Below are positions 50,982-59,390 of a DNA stretch of 64,000 bases, piece after piece. The notes beneath the pieces are model-generated. The model saw only the letters and a list, made by a program, of their open reading frames with translations. It searched no databases and was not told where the DNA came from. The DNA is taken from positions 186,001 to 250,000 of the forward strand of contig NZ_DASQNA010000025.1 of NCBI RefSeq assembly GCF_035645195.1, given 5' to 3'. A program made the position numbers and the translations under genes. This DNA comes from Paenibacillus sp. (lineage in GTDB: Bacteria > Bacillota > Bacilli > Paenibacillales > YIM-B00363). Within the stretch, counting starts at the first letter, position 1. Every line of letters starts with the position of its first letter.

Positions 50982-53084
50982 CTATGGAATCGTCGCCGCT
51001 TCGTACGCGATGACGTACGTTATCCCCGGCTCGATCGATACTTCGTACGTGCCGTCGCCTCTCGCGCGCGCTTCGCCTTCGCTGCATGCCGGCGGCGCGG
51101 CGCTGGCGAACGTCAGGACGCCCGTTCCCGACGAGGCTTCGACGCGGATCGAGGATCGGTCCATCTCGACGGAGATCCGCCCCTCGCCGGTCGGCACCGT
51201 CCCTTTCATATAGGCGAGCCCGCCGAGATTCGGCGCGACGCGGAACGTTGCGTAGCCCGGGGACGTCGGCGCGACGCCGAGGAAATATTTTCCGATCAAA
51301 TAAATCGGACTGGCGCCCCAAGCGTGGCACAAGCTTTTGCCGAACGGCATGCCGTACATGCCGTAATGCTCGCCGCCTTCTTGGGACGGATCGTACTCTT
51401 CCCAGAACGTCGTCGCCCCCAAATCGATCATGCCGCCCCAATAATCCAGCATTTCCCGGCGCACATAGTCGTGCTCTCCGCTCTCGCACAGCGCCGCCAG
51501 CTCGTGAAACCGCATATACGGCGTCTTGATCCGCGGCGCGTCGGGGTTCAGCATGACGCTCCGAATGACGCTCCGCCGCCGTTCCGGAGACAAATACCCG
51601 TAAAGCAGCGCGAACATGTTGGCATGCTTCGTCAACGCGGGCTTCGTGACGCCGTCGACCCGATGATGCAGGAGGCCGCCCTTGACTTCGTCCCAGAACG
51701 CGCGAAGCGCGGCCTCCTTGACTTCCTCCGCCAGCGCTCCGTACGCCGAGGCGGAAGCGGCATCTTCCATCAACGATGCGAACAAGCTCATCGCTTCGAG
51801 GCTGCGCGCGAACAGCAGCTGCTCCGTGCTGACGGCGCCGCTGTTGTCGAGGTCCGCCCAGTCCACGAACACCCAATCCTGCGGCCTGCCGACGATGAAT
51901 CCTTCGCCGTCGCGCTGCGCGAGACAAAATTCCATCAGGCTGACGGCGCGGTCGTAATACTGCCGAATGAAGGAGAAATCGCCGGTGTACAAATAATAGT
52001 CGTACAGCGAAATAAACCAATACAACGAATAATCCAAAATCGTATTGATATGCATCGTCACCGGATCTTTGCCCCTCAAGGCGACCAACGTTCTCCGAGT
52101 GACGTCGAGGTCGAAGAAGCTGTAGTAGTTCATGAGGAACGCTTGATAGGCGTCGCCGGACCATACCCAGCCGTCCCGCTTGATGCCGTCCAAGAAAAAC
52201 TCTCTCGTATTCAAGTGGAGCGTATATAGGGACATTTCCCAAATGGCGTTCAGCTTCGGATCCGAGCACTCGAACGAGCTCCGGTATTCGAGCGGCACAT
52301 ACTCGTACAGCAGCGAAACGCGCTCCCAGCGCACGCCCTTATCGGCGTGAATCCACGCGTACCGGAACGCCCGCCCTTCTTCGAGCGCGTAAACCCCGCC
52401 TTGAGCGCGGGCCGCGGCGTCGGAAGCGTCGAACCGATCCAAGGAAACGCATTCCTCCGGAGATAACGCCTCCTCCAGAGACTCCCCGTAATAGATGCGT
52501 ACGGTCCCCTCGCCCGTAATGCTATGAAACTGCAAGTAGCCGAACGTTTCTTTCCCGAAGTCCAGCAGCGGATATCCGTCGCGGAAGTCTATCGTCTTAG
52601 GCTCCTGCGCGGCGACGGCAAGGCGGAACTTGGACGGACGGTCGTCCGGCGAATCGAACGTCCACGATGCCGCCGGCACCCAATCGTTCTGATAGGAATT
52701 TACTTCCCATGCGGAGTCCGTGTTCACGGTTTCTCCCTCGATGTACAGCGCCGGCATCTCCGCATCGTTGAACACGCTGACGACGAGCTCGTGCCAGCCG
52801 GCGGGAAGCGTGAGCGCTTCCGCGTTCGAACGGTAATTGTCTTTGCCGTCCAAATAGACGGAGAACGTCCCTTCCGCTGCGATCGCGATTCGCTCCTCTT
52901 GCGCCGTCTCGTACGTATAGCGGAATCTCACGTTGGAATAATGCCGATCGAGCCGCCAATACGCCGGATACATGACGCCGCGAGCTCTGCGTCTGACCGA
53001 TGCTTTCTCGTGCAGCCTGATTTCGAAATCGCCCGGGTACCAAATCCAAGTCGCTTTCCGGCCGTCGTTGTTCTTCTCCGACAT
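50982..53084 (-). CDS. GH78-type alpha-L-rhamnosidase
   Basis: This protein of about 700 residues combines an N-terminal jelly-roll domain (about 15-150; ATWIWYPGDFEIRLH, NVRFRYTYETAQEERIAIAAEG), a second beta domain, an (alpha/alpha)6 catalytic barrel (about 285-620), and a C-terminal beta-sandwich. The catalytic region is recognisable by DGIKRDGWVWSGDAYQA, near the usual RDERxGWxGDA motif, and by the distal EEYDPSQEGGEHYGMYG. No signal peptide is present. It probably trims rhamnose from imported pectin fragments. The ATG at 53084 is used with AAAGGGG upstream; the earlier TTG abuts that site. A divergent AraC regulator starts at 53171. Confidence 0.85.
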   Translation of the reverse strand: MSEKNNDGRKATWIWYPGDFEIRLHEKASVRRRARGVMYPAYWRLDRHYSNVRFRYTYETAQEERIAIAAEGTFSVYLDGKDNYRSNAEALTLPAGWHELVVSVFNDAEMPALYIEGETVNTDSAWEVNSYQNDWVPAASWTFDSPDDRPSKFRLAVAAQEPKTIDFRDGYPLLDFGKETFGYLQFHSITGEGTVRIYYGESLEEALSPEECVSLDRFDASDAAARAQGGVYALEEGRAFRYAWIHADKGVRWERVSLLYEYVPLEYRSSFECSDPKLNAIWEMSLYTLHLNTREFFLDGIKRDGWVWSGDAYQAFLMNYYSFFDLDVTRRTLVALRGKDPVTMHINTILDYSLYWFISLYDYYLYTGDFSFIRQYYDRAVSLMEFCLAQRDGEGFIVGRPQDWVFVDWADLDNSGAVSTEQLLFARSLEAMSLFASLMEDAASASAYGALAEEVKEAALRAFWDEVKGGLLHHRVDGVTKPALTKHANMFALLYGYLSPERRRSVIRSVMLNPDAPRIKTPYMRFHELAALCESGEHDYVRREMLDYWGGMIDLGATTFWEEYDPSQEGGEHYGMYGMPFGKSLCHAWGASPIYLIGKYFLGVAPTSPGYATFRVAPNLGGLAYMKGTVPTGEGRISVEMDRSSIRVEASSGTGVLTFASAAPPACSEGEARARGDGTYEVSIEPGITYVIAYEAATIP

Positions 53085-53170
53085 CGACTTTTGCAACCCC
53101 TTTCAATCTGCTTACGATTGATTGTATACTAGGCTTGCGCACAAGAAATCGGGGAGAAGTGACAAAGATT

Positions 53171-54097
53171 ATGGACGATCATGACAAAACGGGCCGAATC
53201 CGGGCCAAAGGCGTGAAAACGCCGATCCACCATTCCGCGCTCTCCGAGCATTTTGAAGGCGCGTTTCCTTTTTATATGAACCGCTGGGAAGAAGGCTTCG
53301 ACTTGCGGAAGCACGACCATGCGTATTTAGAAATCGTATATGTCGTCGCAGGCGAAGGCTACCATTACGTCAGCGACCAGGTGGAGAAAGCGGAGAAAGG
53401 ATGCTTGTACGTCCTGCCCGTGGGCACGTCCCACGTGCTGCGCCCCAAAGGCGCCTCGGGGAAGCTCGCCGTGTACAACCTGTGCATCAGGCCGGAGTTC
53501 GTGTCGGAATGGAAGCGATGGCTGTCGGGGATCGGCGCGGGCGTCGACGGGGATCGACCTTTCGCCATGTTCGACGGGCCCCCCGGCTCCCACGTCGCGC
53601 TGTCGGACAGGAGCATGGAGTTCGTCCCTATGTTCGAACGGCTGCACCGGGAATTTACGGAGAGATCCTTGGGGTACGAAACGATCGTGTTCGGACTTGT
53701 CATGCAGTTGATCGTAGGCATCGCGCGGCGTCTCCGCCCGGATCGCGGCGCTTTCCCCGCGAGGCCGGCCGCTTCGGCGTTCGCCGAGGTGCTGGAATAC
53801 ATCCATTCGCATCTCGCGGAGCGGTTGACCGTCGAACAACTCGCCGAACGGTTCGGGATGAGCGCTAGACATTTCATCCGGCGGTTCCAGCTCGCGACGG
53901 ATATGAACTTTACGGAATACGTGCAGCTCAAACGGATCGAGCGGGCATGCGGCTTGTTGGTCGACACGGATCACAAAATCGCTTCGATCGCCAAACAGAC
54001 GGGCTACCAGGATGCGGCGCATTTTTCCGAGGTGTTCCGCCGTCTCATCGGCATCGGTCCTTCTCAGTACCGGAAAGGAGCGGAACGGACAAAGTAA
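53171..54097 (+). CDS. AraC-family regulator, divergent from the rhamnosidase
   Basis: This regulator of about 308 residues has an N-terminal cupin (AraC_binding; KHDHAYLEIVYVVAGEGYHYVSDQVEKAEKG-type metal-free cupin blocks) with His residues typical of sugar-binding members. The C-terminal HTH is VEQLAERFGMSARHFIRRFQ, then IASIAKQTGYQDAAHFSEVFRR and PSQYRKG. Start is ambiguous: ATG 53171 or GTG 53159, both near GGGGAGAAG; a TTG at 53135 is less likely. It presumably responds to rhamnose or a rhamnogalacturonan fragment and controls the divergent GH78 gene. Confidence 0.88.
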   Translation: MDDHDKTGRIRAKGVKTPIHHSALSEHFEGAFPFYMNRWEEGFDLRKHDHAYLEIVYVVAGEGYHYVSDQVEKAEKGCLYVLPVGTSHVLRPKGASGKLAVYNLCIRPEFVSEWKRWLSGIGAGVDGDRPFAMFDGPPGSHVALSDRSMEFVPMFERLHREFTERSLGYETIVFGLVMQLIVGIARRLRPDRGAFPARPAASAFAEVLEYIHSHLAERLTVEQLAERFGMSARHFIRRFQLATDMNFTEYVQLKRIERACGLLVDTDHKIASIAKQTGYQDAAHFSEVFRRLIGIGPSQYRKGAERTK

Positions 54098-54121
54098 AGG
54101 GGCTCCCGCTAGGGAACCCCT
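54098..54121. terminator. Terminator between the AraC gene and the convergent dehydrogenase
   Basis: AGGGG-CCC / GGG-CCCCT stem with a 2-nt symmetric internal mismatch and 4-nt loop. T-tracts on either strand are short; it lies in the 30-bp gap between convergent genes. Confidence 0.55.
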
Positions 54122-54127
54122 AAGAAT

Positions 54128-55141
54128 TTACAGCTCCACCATCGCCTTGATCGTCTTCGACTCCGGCTTCAGCCACGTCTCGAACTGCGGGATCATGTCG
54201 TCGAATGAAGCGCGATGCGTAATAAACGACGAGACGTCGATGTCGCCGGCCGCAATCGCTTCCGTGACGGCGTCGAAGTCTTCCTTGGTCGCGTTGCGGC
54301 TCCCCATCAGCGTCAGTTCCCGCTTATGGAACTCGGGATCGTCGAAGGCGATGCTCGATTTCACGAGGCCGACGAACACGAGCGTTCCGCCGTGCGCCGG
54401 GTAGCGGAACGCCCCCTCCATCGACCGGGCGCTGCCGGTCGCGTCGAACACGACCGTCGGCATCTCTCCGTTCGTCAGCTCGAGCAGCGCCTGCTCCGGC
54501 TCCCGCAGCGCGTTGACGCAGGCGTCCGCGCGAGCCCAGCTGCGGCAGAACGACAGCCGCTCCTCGTTGATATCCATCGCGATGACGGCGGCGCCGCGCC
54601 GCTTCGCCATCGCCATGACGCCGAGTCCGATCGGCCCCGCGCCGACGACGAGAACGGTGTCGCCGGCCTGCAGCCCCGACCTCCGCACCGCATGCGCGCC
54701 GATGCCGAGCGGCTCCAGGACGGCGCTCTGGTCCAAGGTTAACCCGTTCGTTCGGATCAAATGCGACGCGGACACCGCGATCCGCTCGCGCATCCCGCCG
54801 TCGACGTGGACGCCGAGCACCTGCATGCGCGTGCAGCAGTTCGTCTTCCCGCGTCGGCAGGCGATGCACTCCCCGCAGTGCAAATAGGGCATGACGGCGA
54901 CCTGGTCTCCCGGCCGCAGCCCTTCCACGCGAGCGCCGGCGCTCCGCACGATGCCGGACAGCTCGTGTCCGAGGATGCGCGGATAGGCGAAGAACGGCTG
55001 ATTTCCTCGATAAGCGTGAAGGTCCGTGCCGCAAATGCCGATCCGCTTGACGTCCACGACGACGTCGTCTTCGGACGCGGCGGGCTCCGGCGCGTCGATC
55101 ATCGCAAGCCGCCCCGGTTCCAAACAACTGATCGCTTTCAT
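54128..55141 (-). CDS. Zinc-dependent medium-chain sugar/polyol dehydrogenase
   Basis: This 337-residue medium-chain dehydrogenase binds catalytic zinc through Cys37 (GICGTDLH) and His59-Glu60 (LGHELSG); structural zinc ligands are Cys89, Cys92, Cys95 and Cys103. The NAD-binding motif is VVGAGPIGLG. It oxidises a polyol or sugar alcohol or aldose at a secondary hydroxyl, similar to sorbitol or L-threonine dehydrogenase-like proteins. The ATG at 55141 overlaps the stop of the upstream aldo/keto reductase by four bases, so the two work together; the frame opens much further upstream inside that gene, but that is a shadow. Confidence 0.88.
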   Translation of the reverse strand: MKAISCLEPGRLAMIDAPEPAASEDDVVVDVKRIGICGTDLHAYRGNQPFFAYPRILGHELSGIVRSAGARVEGLRPGDQVAVMPYLHCGECIACRRGKTNCCTRMQVLGVHVDGGMRERIAVSASHLIRTNGLTLDQSAVLEPLGIGAHAVRRSGLQAGDTVLVVGAGPIGLGVMAMAKRRGAAVIAMDINEERLSFCRSWARADACVNALREPEQALLELTNGEMPTVVFDATGSARSMEGAFRYPAHGGTLVFVGLVKSSIAFDDPEFHKRELTLMGSRNATKEDFDAVTEAIAAGDIDVSSFITHRASFDDMIPQFETWLKPESKTIKAMVEL

Positions 55142-56100
55142 GACGGATTCCCCCGTTTCTCCAAATCTCGATTGTATTCCGCTCGTCCGCTCGGCCACGT
55201 CCGATCCTTCACGGGACGGAGCGCCTCCTGAACGGCCGCCAGCAGCTCGCGGTCCATCTCCTCGCAGACCCAGCGCGCGTTGTTCCGCAGGTTGGCCGGA
55301 TTCGCCGTGCTGACCAGCGTCGTCGGAATCCGCTCGTCGCTCGTGGAGAACTGCACCGCCAGCTTCGCGATGTCCGCGCCGCGCGACGCGCAAAGCTCCG
55401 CCGCCGTCCGGCAAACCCGTCGAATCTCTTCGTCCGCCGGATGCCAATCCGGCGCCCCTCTTGCGCTCAGCAGACCCATCGACAGCGGCGAAGCGTTCAC
55501 GAGCCCGACGCCCCCGCGCGCCTCGAGCAGCGGCAGCAGAGCGAGCAGCGTCGTATCGTTCAACGAATAGTGGCAGTACGACAAAATCGAGTCGACCTCG
55601 ATGCGCGGCAGCATCGATTCGAACATCGCGAGCGGCAGCCCGCTGATGCCGGAGAACCGAATTTTGCCCTGCTCCTTCAGCGTTTCGAGCGCCGGCAGCG
55701 CTTCTTCCAGAATGATCCGTTCCGGAACGAATTCGATATCGTGCAAATACAAAATGTCGATATAGTCGACATGCAGACGCGCGAGACTTTCCTCGACGCT
55801 CGCCATGATGCGCGCCTTCGAGAAATCGAATCGATCGACCCCGTAGCGTCCCGCCTTCGTGGACAAATAGTACCGGTCTCGCGGAATGTCCTTCAGCGCC
55901 TTCCCGAGCACCGTCTCCGCCTTCGTAAGCCCGTAATACGGCGACACGTCGATCAAATTGATGCCGAGATCTACGGCCTCATGAACCGTGCGGACGCTCT
56001 CCCGTTCGTCCGTGTCCCGGAAGACGGATCCCAACGACGAAGCGCCGTAGCTGAGGATGGACACCATAAGACCCGTTTTGCCAAGCTTGCGATATTTCAT
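55138..56100 (-). CDS. Aldo/keto reductase, L-galactose/L-fucose dehydrogenase-like
   Basis: This 320-residue NAD(P) oxidoreductase has the tetrad Asp51 and Tyr56 (DVSPYYGLTKAE), Lys82 (LSTKAGRYG) and His120 (YLHDIEF). The GLTKAE...LGKAL block and Tyr-Tyr pattern resemble the D-threo-aldose/L-galactose dehydrogenase group, whose members oxidise aldoses at C1. It is coupled with the zinc dehydrogenase that follows. The pair may oxidise a 6-deoxy or L-series sugar such as rhamnose or fucose, which fits the pectin region; specificity is inferred. It is divergent from a broken AraC regulator gene. Confidence 0.85.
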   Translation of the reverse strand: MKYRKLGKTGLMVSILSYGASSLGSVFRDTDERESVRTVHEAVDLGINLIDVSPYYGLTKAETVLGKALKDIPRDRYYLSTKAGRYGVDRFDFSKARIMASVEESLARLHVDYIDILYLHDIEFVPERIILEEALPALETLKEQGKIRFSGISGLPLAMFESMLPRIEVDSILSYCHYSLNDTTLLALLPLLEARGGVGLVNASPLSMGLLSARGAPDWHPADEEIRRVCRTAAELCASRGADIAKLAVQFSTSDERIPTTLVSTANPANLRNNARWVCEEMDRELLAAVQEALRPVKDRTWPSGRAEYNRDLEKRGNPS

Positions 56101-56220
56101 GGACTTCTCCCCCGTCTCTTCTTAACTCCCATTCTAGCGGCAGAATCGAATAAGAAAAGAAACAATTATTGCGCTTTCATAATCAATTTTGCTATCTTTA
56201 GCGAAAGGAGGCGCAGCCCG

Positions 56221-57087
56221 ATGGAACCTGTTTACCGGCCGTTCCCCTCCGGCGAACCGTTCCCGTTCCGACTGGTGTACAAAGACACGAAGCGGCCGCA
56301 GGACGAGATGCCGGATCATATGCATGATTGGTGCGAGATGGTTTACGTGTACAGCGGACAAGGGACGTTCTTAATCGACCGAACGTTCTACGAGATGCGC
56401 GCAGGGGACTTGTTCTTCATCCCGCCGAATTGCATCCACCGCGCGTTCCCGGACGCGCAGCATCCGGTGACGTCGACCGCGGTATTTTTCAGCCCGAGAT
56501 GGATCCGCCCGGAGCCGGACGAAGGCGAAGCGCTGTCGCCGCTCCGCTGCTTCGAGCGGGCAAGGGAGACGAATCGGTTCCGGGCCGCGGCGGCGATCGC
56601 GACGAGGGAATACGTCGCGTCCGCGCTCGATTCGTTCCATGCGGAGCTGCAAGACGGGCGGGAAGGCTGCCGGCAGCTCGTGCGATACGGTCTGCTGCTG
56701 CTGCTGCTCCGCCTGTCGCGGGACGTGCGGACCGACATCGGCCCGCGCGAACAAGCGCCCGCCCACGTTCCGACCTGGCTGGAGAGCGCGCTCCGTTACA
56801 TCGACGAGCGCCCGAAGGAGGACCTGAGCCTCTCGGCGCTGTGCAAAGCGACGTCCGTTTCGCCGGCGCATTTCTCCCGCACGTTCAAGCAGGCCGTCGG
56901 CATGTCGGTGACCGATTACGTCGTGGCGAAGCGCATCGCTTTGGCGAAGGAGCGGCTTCTTTCGACGAACGACCATGTGCAGTGAGTCGCGGAGGAGTGC
57001 GGCTTCGCAAGTCTTCCGTATTTTCATAAAAAGTTCAAGAAGCTCACAGGGTATTCCCCGTTGGCGTACAGGCGGCTGCGCGGTTAA
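56221..57087 (+). pseudogene. AraC-family regulator interrupted by an in-frame TGA
   Basis: An intact ribosome site AAAGGAGG precedes the ATG at 56221. The protein starts with a cupin domain (PDHMHDWCEMVYVYSGQGTF) and enters the HTH (LSALCKATSVSPAHFSRTFKQ). At 56983-56985 a TGA interrupts the second HTH after STNDHVQ. The same frame then continues with perfect family sequence VAEECGFASLPYFHKKF, through KKLTGYSPLAYRR to a TAA at 57085. The interruption is a single codon, most simply a CGA or similar codon mutated to TGA; a sequencing error cannot be excluded. If real, the protein loses its DNA-binding recognition helix and is non-functional. The 255-residue truncated ORF would end at 56985. 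It is divergent from the aldo/keto reductase/zinc dehydrogenase pair. Confidence 0.85.
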
Positions 57088-57107
57088 CGACGCTCAACCG
57101 AAATTAA

Positions 57108-57137
57108 AGCCTGCGCGGCCGCCGCGCCGCGCAGGCT
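57108..57137. terminator. GC-rich hairpin between the broken AraC gene and the Gfo/Idh gene
   Basis: AGCCTGCGCGGC pairs perfectly with GCCGCGCAGGCT (12 bp, 6-nt loop). TTTAATTTCGG follows on the minus strand, so it probably ends the 57-62 kb operon. Confidence 0.7.
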
Positions 57138-57142
57138 GTACG

Positions 57143-58216
57143 TTAAGCGAAGGGCGTGCCCCGCTTCACTTCCTCGATCAAGCGCACTACCTCAAGCGCC
57201 TCCTCCGCCGAGATGCGGAACGGCTTGCCGCCGCGATACGATTCATACAATTCGTCCCAAAACTCGAACGACTGCTTCGGCCCGACCGGAATCGTCTCCT
57301 CGCGCCACGGAATCCGCTCGCCGGAATCGTACGTGCCGGTCGTGCCGAACGCCTCGCCCGGCGTGCCCGGGTCGGCCTCCTGCGGAGCAAGACGATAGTT
57401 CGGGTCGATATACTTCAGTTGGATCGTATTGCCCGTCAACGACAAGCTCCCCCGGTCGCCGTGCGCCATGAAGGTCGGCGAGCCGATGGCGACGCCGCCG
57501 CTGATTTCGATATCGACCAGCCGGTCGTTCGCGCCTTTCAGCACGATTTTCAGATGGTCCTCCGCATCGCCGGCGGCGACGACCCGCTGCAGATGGCTCC
57601 AATGGGAAGCGACGGGACCGTCCAGCAGCCGAAGCCCATGGTCGATAATGTGCGGGCCCCAATTGAGAAGCTGTCCGCCGCCGTACTGCTTGATCGTCTG
57701 CCAGTCCTTCCTGCGCTGATACGTATGCCGGCACAACCGAATCAAGTGCACGTTCCCCAAGATGCCGCTGTCGATCAGCTCCCGCACATGCAGGAAGTCC
57801 GGATCGTACCGTCGGTTGTGCCGGACGAAGATGCGCCGGCCCCGCTCGGCCGCCTCCTCGAACAGCCGGCGCGCCTCGTCGTACGTCTGCGTGAGCGGCT
57901 TCTCGACGAGCACGTCTTTGCCGGCCGCGAGCGCCATCGACGCATGCGCGTAATGGTCGCTGGAGCGCGTCGCGATGTCGACGAGCTCGATCTCGTCGTC
58001 CCGCAGCAGCGCCTCCAAGCTGTCGTACGCGCGAATGCCCGCATCAAGCGCCATGCTTCGGCGAGCCGGCAGCGCGTCGTACGCGGCATGAATCAAGAAC
58101 CGCTCCTCTCTTCCCTGCAGCTCCTTCGCGTGCATGCCCCATCCGGCCCGGCCGAGCCCGACGAGGCCGATGCGGATCGGTGCCTCCGCTTTCGGAGCGC
58201 CTGCGCTTTCCGCCAT
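57143..58216 (-). CDS. Gfo/Idh/MocA family oxidoreductase
   Basis: This 357-residue NAD(P)-dependent sugar oxidoreductase has a Rossmann motif GLVGLGRAGWG (about 17-27), the family signature LVEKPLT (Lys in EKP is catalytic) and a GFO_IDH C-terminal region with YGGGQLLNWGPHIIDHGLRLL. It is the last gene of an operon with another Gfo/Idh protein, a GH4 glycosidase and a TIM-barrel isomerase-like protein; the gap to the TIM-barrel gene is one base. Such enzymes often oxidise C3 of a sugar ring. The substrate is unknown. Confidence 0.9.
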   Translation of the reverse strand: MAESAGAPKAEAPIRIGLVGLGRAGWGMHAKELQGREERFLIHAAYDALPARRSMALDAGIRAYDSLEALLRDDEIELVDIATRSSDHYAHASMALAAGKDVLVEKPLTQTYDEARRLFEEAAERGRRIFVRHNRRYDPDFLHVRELIDSGILGNVHLIRLCRHTYQRRKDWQTIKQYGGGQLLNWGPHIIDHGLRLLDGPVASHWSHLQRVVAAGDAEDHLKIVLKGANDRLVDIEISGGVAIGSPTFMAHGDRGSLSLTGNTIQLKYIDPNYRLAPQEADPGTPGEAFGTTGTYDSGERIPWREETIPVGPKQSFEFWDELYESYRGGKPFRISAEEALEVVRLIEEVKRGTPFA

Positions 58217-58217
58217 A

Positions 58218-58958
58218 TTACCATCCTCCTTTGCGCAAATACGCCCGGCTGTCGGCCAAATCGACGTACGGGTCCTGCAGATGCGTGTCGTGCTCCACGA
58301 AAATCCACCCGTCGTAACCGCGGTCTGCGGCGGCGGCGAGGACGTCGAGGTTGTTCAGGCCGATGTTGCCTCGGCCCAAGCCGCAAAACCGCCCCCGCCG
58401 ATGCCACTCGGGCGCCGACGGGTCGGTGGACAGCCAATCCTTCACGTGAATCGCCGCGAACCGGTTCGCGTATTTCCGCGCGATGTCGACGCAGTCGCCG
58501 CCCATCGCGGCGAGATGCGCGGTGTCGAACACGAGCTGCGTGTCCGGGCAAGCGGCAAGAAACCGTTCGAGCTCATCCTGCGTTTCGACGAGCGTGCCCA
58601 TATGGTTGTGGAGCGCGGCCTGCACGCCCCACCGCCGGGCGTGATGCGTCATGATGTTGACGCGCCGGCAGAACGTATCGAAATCGTCCGCTTTTGCGAC
58701 GTCCGTCCAGACGTACGTTTTCCCGAGTCCCGCCGTCCATTGGATCGACAGCTCGACGCTCGGGCCCCGAACGGTCGCGAACCCGAGCCCGTGCTTGCGG
58801 AGAGCGGCGGCCTTCCGCACCGCCTCCTCGGCGCCGAACGCCGTCAGCCGTTCGAGTCCGTCGTAACCAATCTCCTGAAGCGAAAGCGCCCGATCCTCGA
58901 AGTCGTAGTGTCCGCCATCCCATACATACAAGCCGTAATCGGCGACGCCGATGTTCAT
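58218..58958 (-). CDS. Sugar phosphate isomerase/epimerase family (AP endonuclease 2-like TIM barrel)
   Basis: This 246-residue protein is of the xylose isomerase-like (AP_endonuc_2) fold. Likely metal ligands appear in ALHNHMGT, VFDTAHLAAMGGD, AAIHVKDW and IFVEHDTH. The family includes inosose dehydratase, isomerases, epimerases and 3-keto-glycoside lyases. It starts within the stop of a truncated kinase fragment (ATGA) and ends one base before a Gfo/Idh gene. Pairing with Gfo/Idh oxidoreductases suggests that it acts on a 3-keto-sugar, but this is inference. Confidence 0.85.
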   Translation of the reverse strand: MNIGVADYGLYVWDGGHYDFEDRALSLQEIGYDGLERLTAFGAEEAVRKAAALRKHGLGFATVRGPSVELSIQWTAGLGKTYVWTDVAKADDFDTFCRRVNIMTHHARRWGVQAALHNHMGTLVETQDELERFLAACPDTQLVFDTAHLAAMGGDCVDIARKYANRFAAIHVKDWLSTDPSAPEWHRRGRFCGLGRGNIGLNNLDVLAAAADRGYDGWIFVEHDTHLQDPYVDLADSRAYLRKGGW

Positions 58959-59341
58959 CCGTTTCTTCCTCCCTCATGATAGAGCTCGGTCCCCGCCGGG
59001 CCGTCCTCGATATACCATTGCTCGGCCGCCTTCAGGACGGTCGATTCCATGATCATATATTTGGCGTAAATGTACGAGGTGCTGCCGTATTTTTTCAGCT
59101 TCAGCGAGCTGATGTGTGCGTTATTGAGGGCGATGTTTTCCAACAAATCGCTGGCTTCCTGCAGCGTCAGATCGATCGACTCGATGTTCATCGTCGTCAG
59201 ATTGTTATACGAATGGACCGCTTCGTCGCGAATGACGTTCATGCTGTACGTGTTGATGCAAAACAACAAACCGACCAAAGGCGCGACGACCGTCAGCAAG
59301 GCGACAAGAAATTGGGTGCGGAACGTGTGCATCCATTTCAT
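58955..59341 (-). pseudogene. Truncated YesM-type sensor kinase N-terminus
   Basis: A 128-residue ORF reads like the beginning of a YesM kinase: KWMHTFRTQFLVALLTVVAPLVGLLFC is the first transmembrane helix with its flanking charge, and NNLTTMNIESIDLTLQEASDLLENIALNN matches the start of the extracellular sensor domain. After about residue 103 (ESTVL) it changes to unrelated sequence and stops. There are no second helix, HAMP or catalytic domains and no response regulator alongside. The TGA overlaps the TIM-barrel start (ATGA), so it may still serve translational coupling. Either a deletion remnant or a repurposed small membrane protein; remnant is favoured. Confidence 0.6.
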
Positions 59342-59390
59342 CTCGCGTTACCTCCTTGGTGTCGCGCCCCGGTCGGCCCATGGGCGGAAA

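Noticed and set aside
49683-52229. 848-residue plus-strand open frame across the YesM and GH78 genes
   Set aside because: It is antisense to two well-supported genes. High GC suppresses stop codons on the opposite strand; the translation is Arg/Asp-rich low-complexity-like.
56983-56985. TGA in the AraC gene considered as selenocysteine or a recoded codon
   Set aside because: No SECIS-like stem directly after it and AraC HTH residues here are not Cys; a nonsense mutation is simpler.
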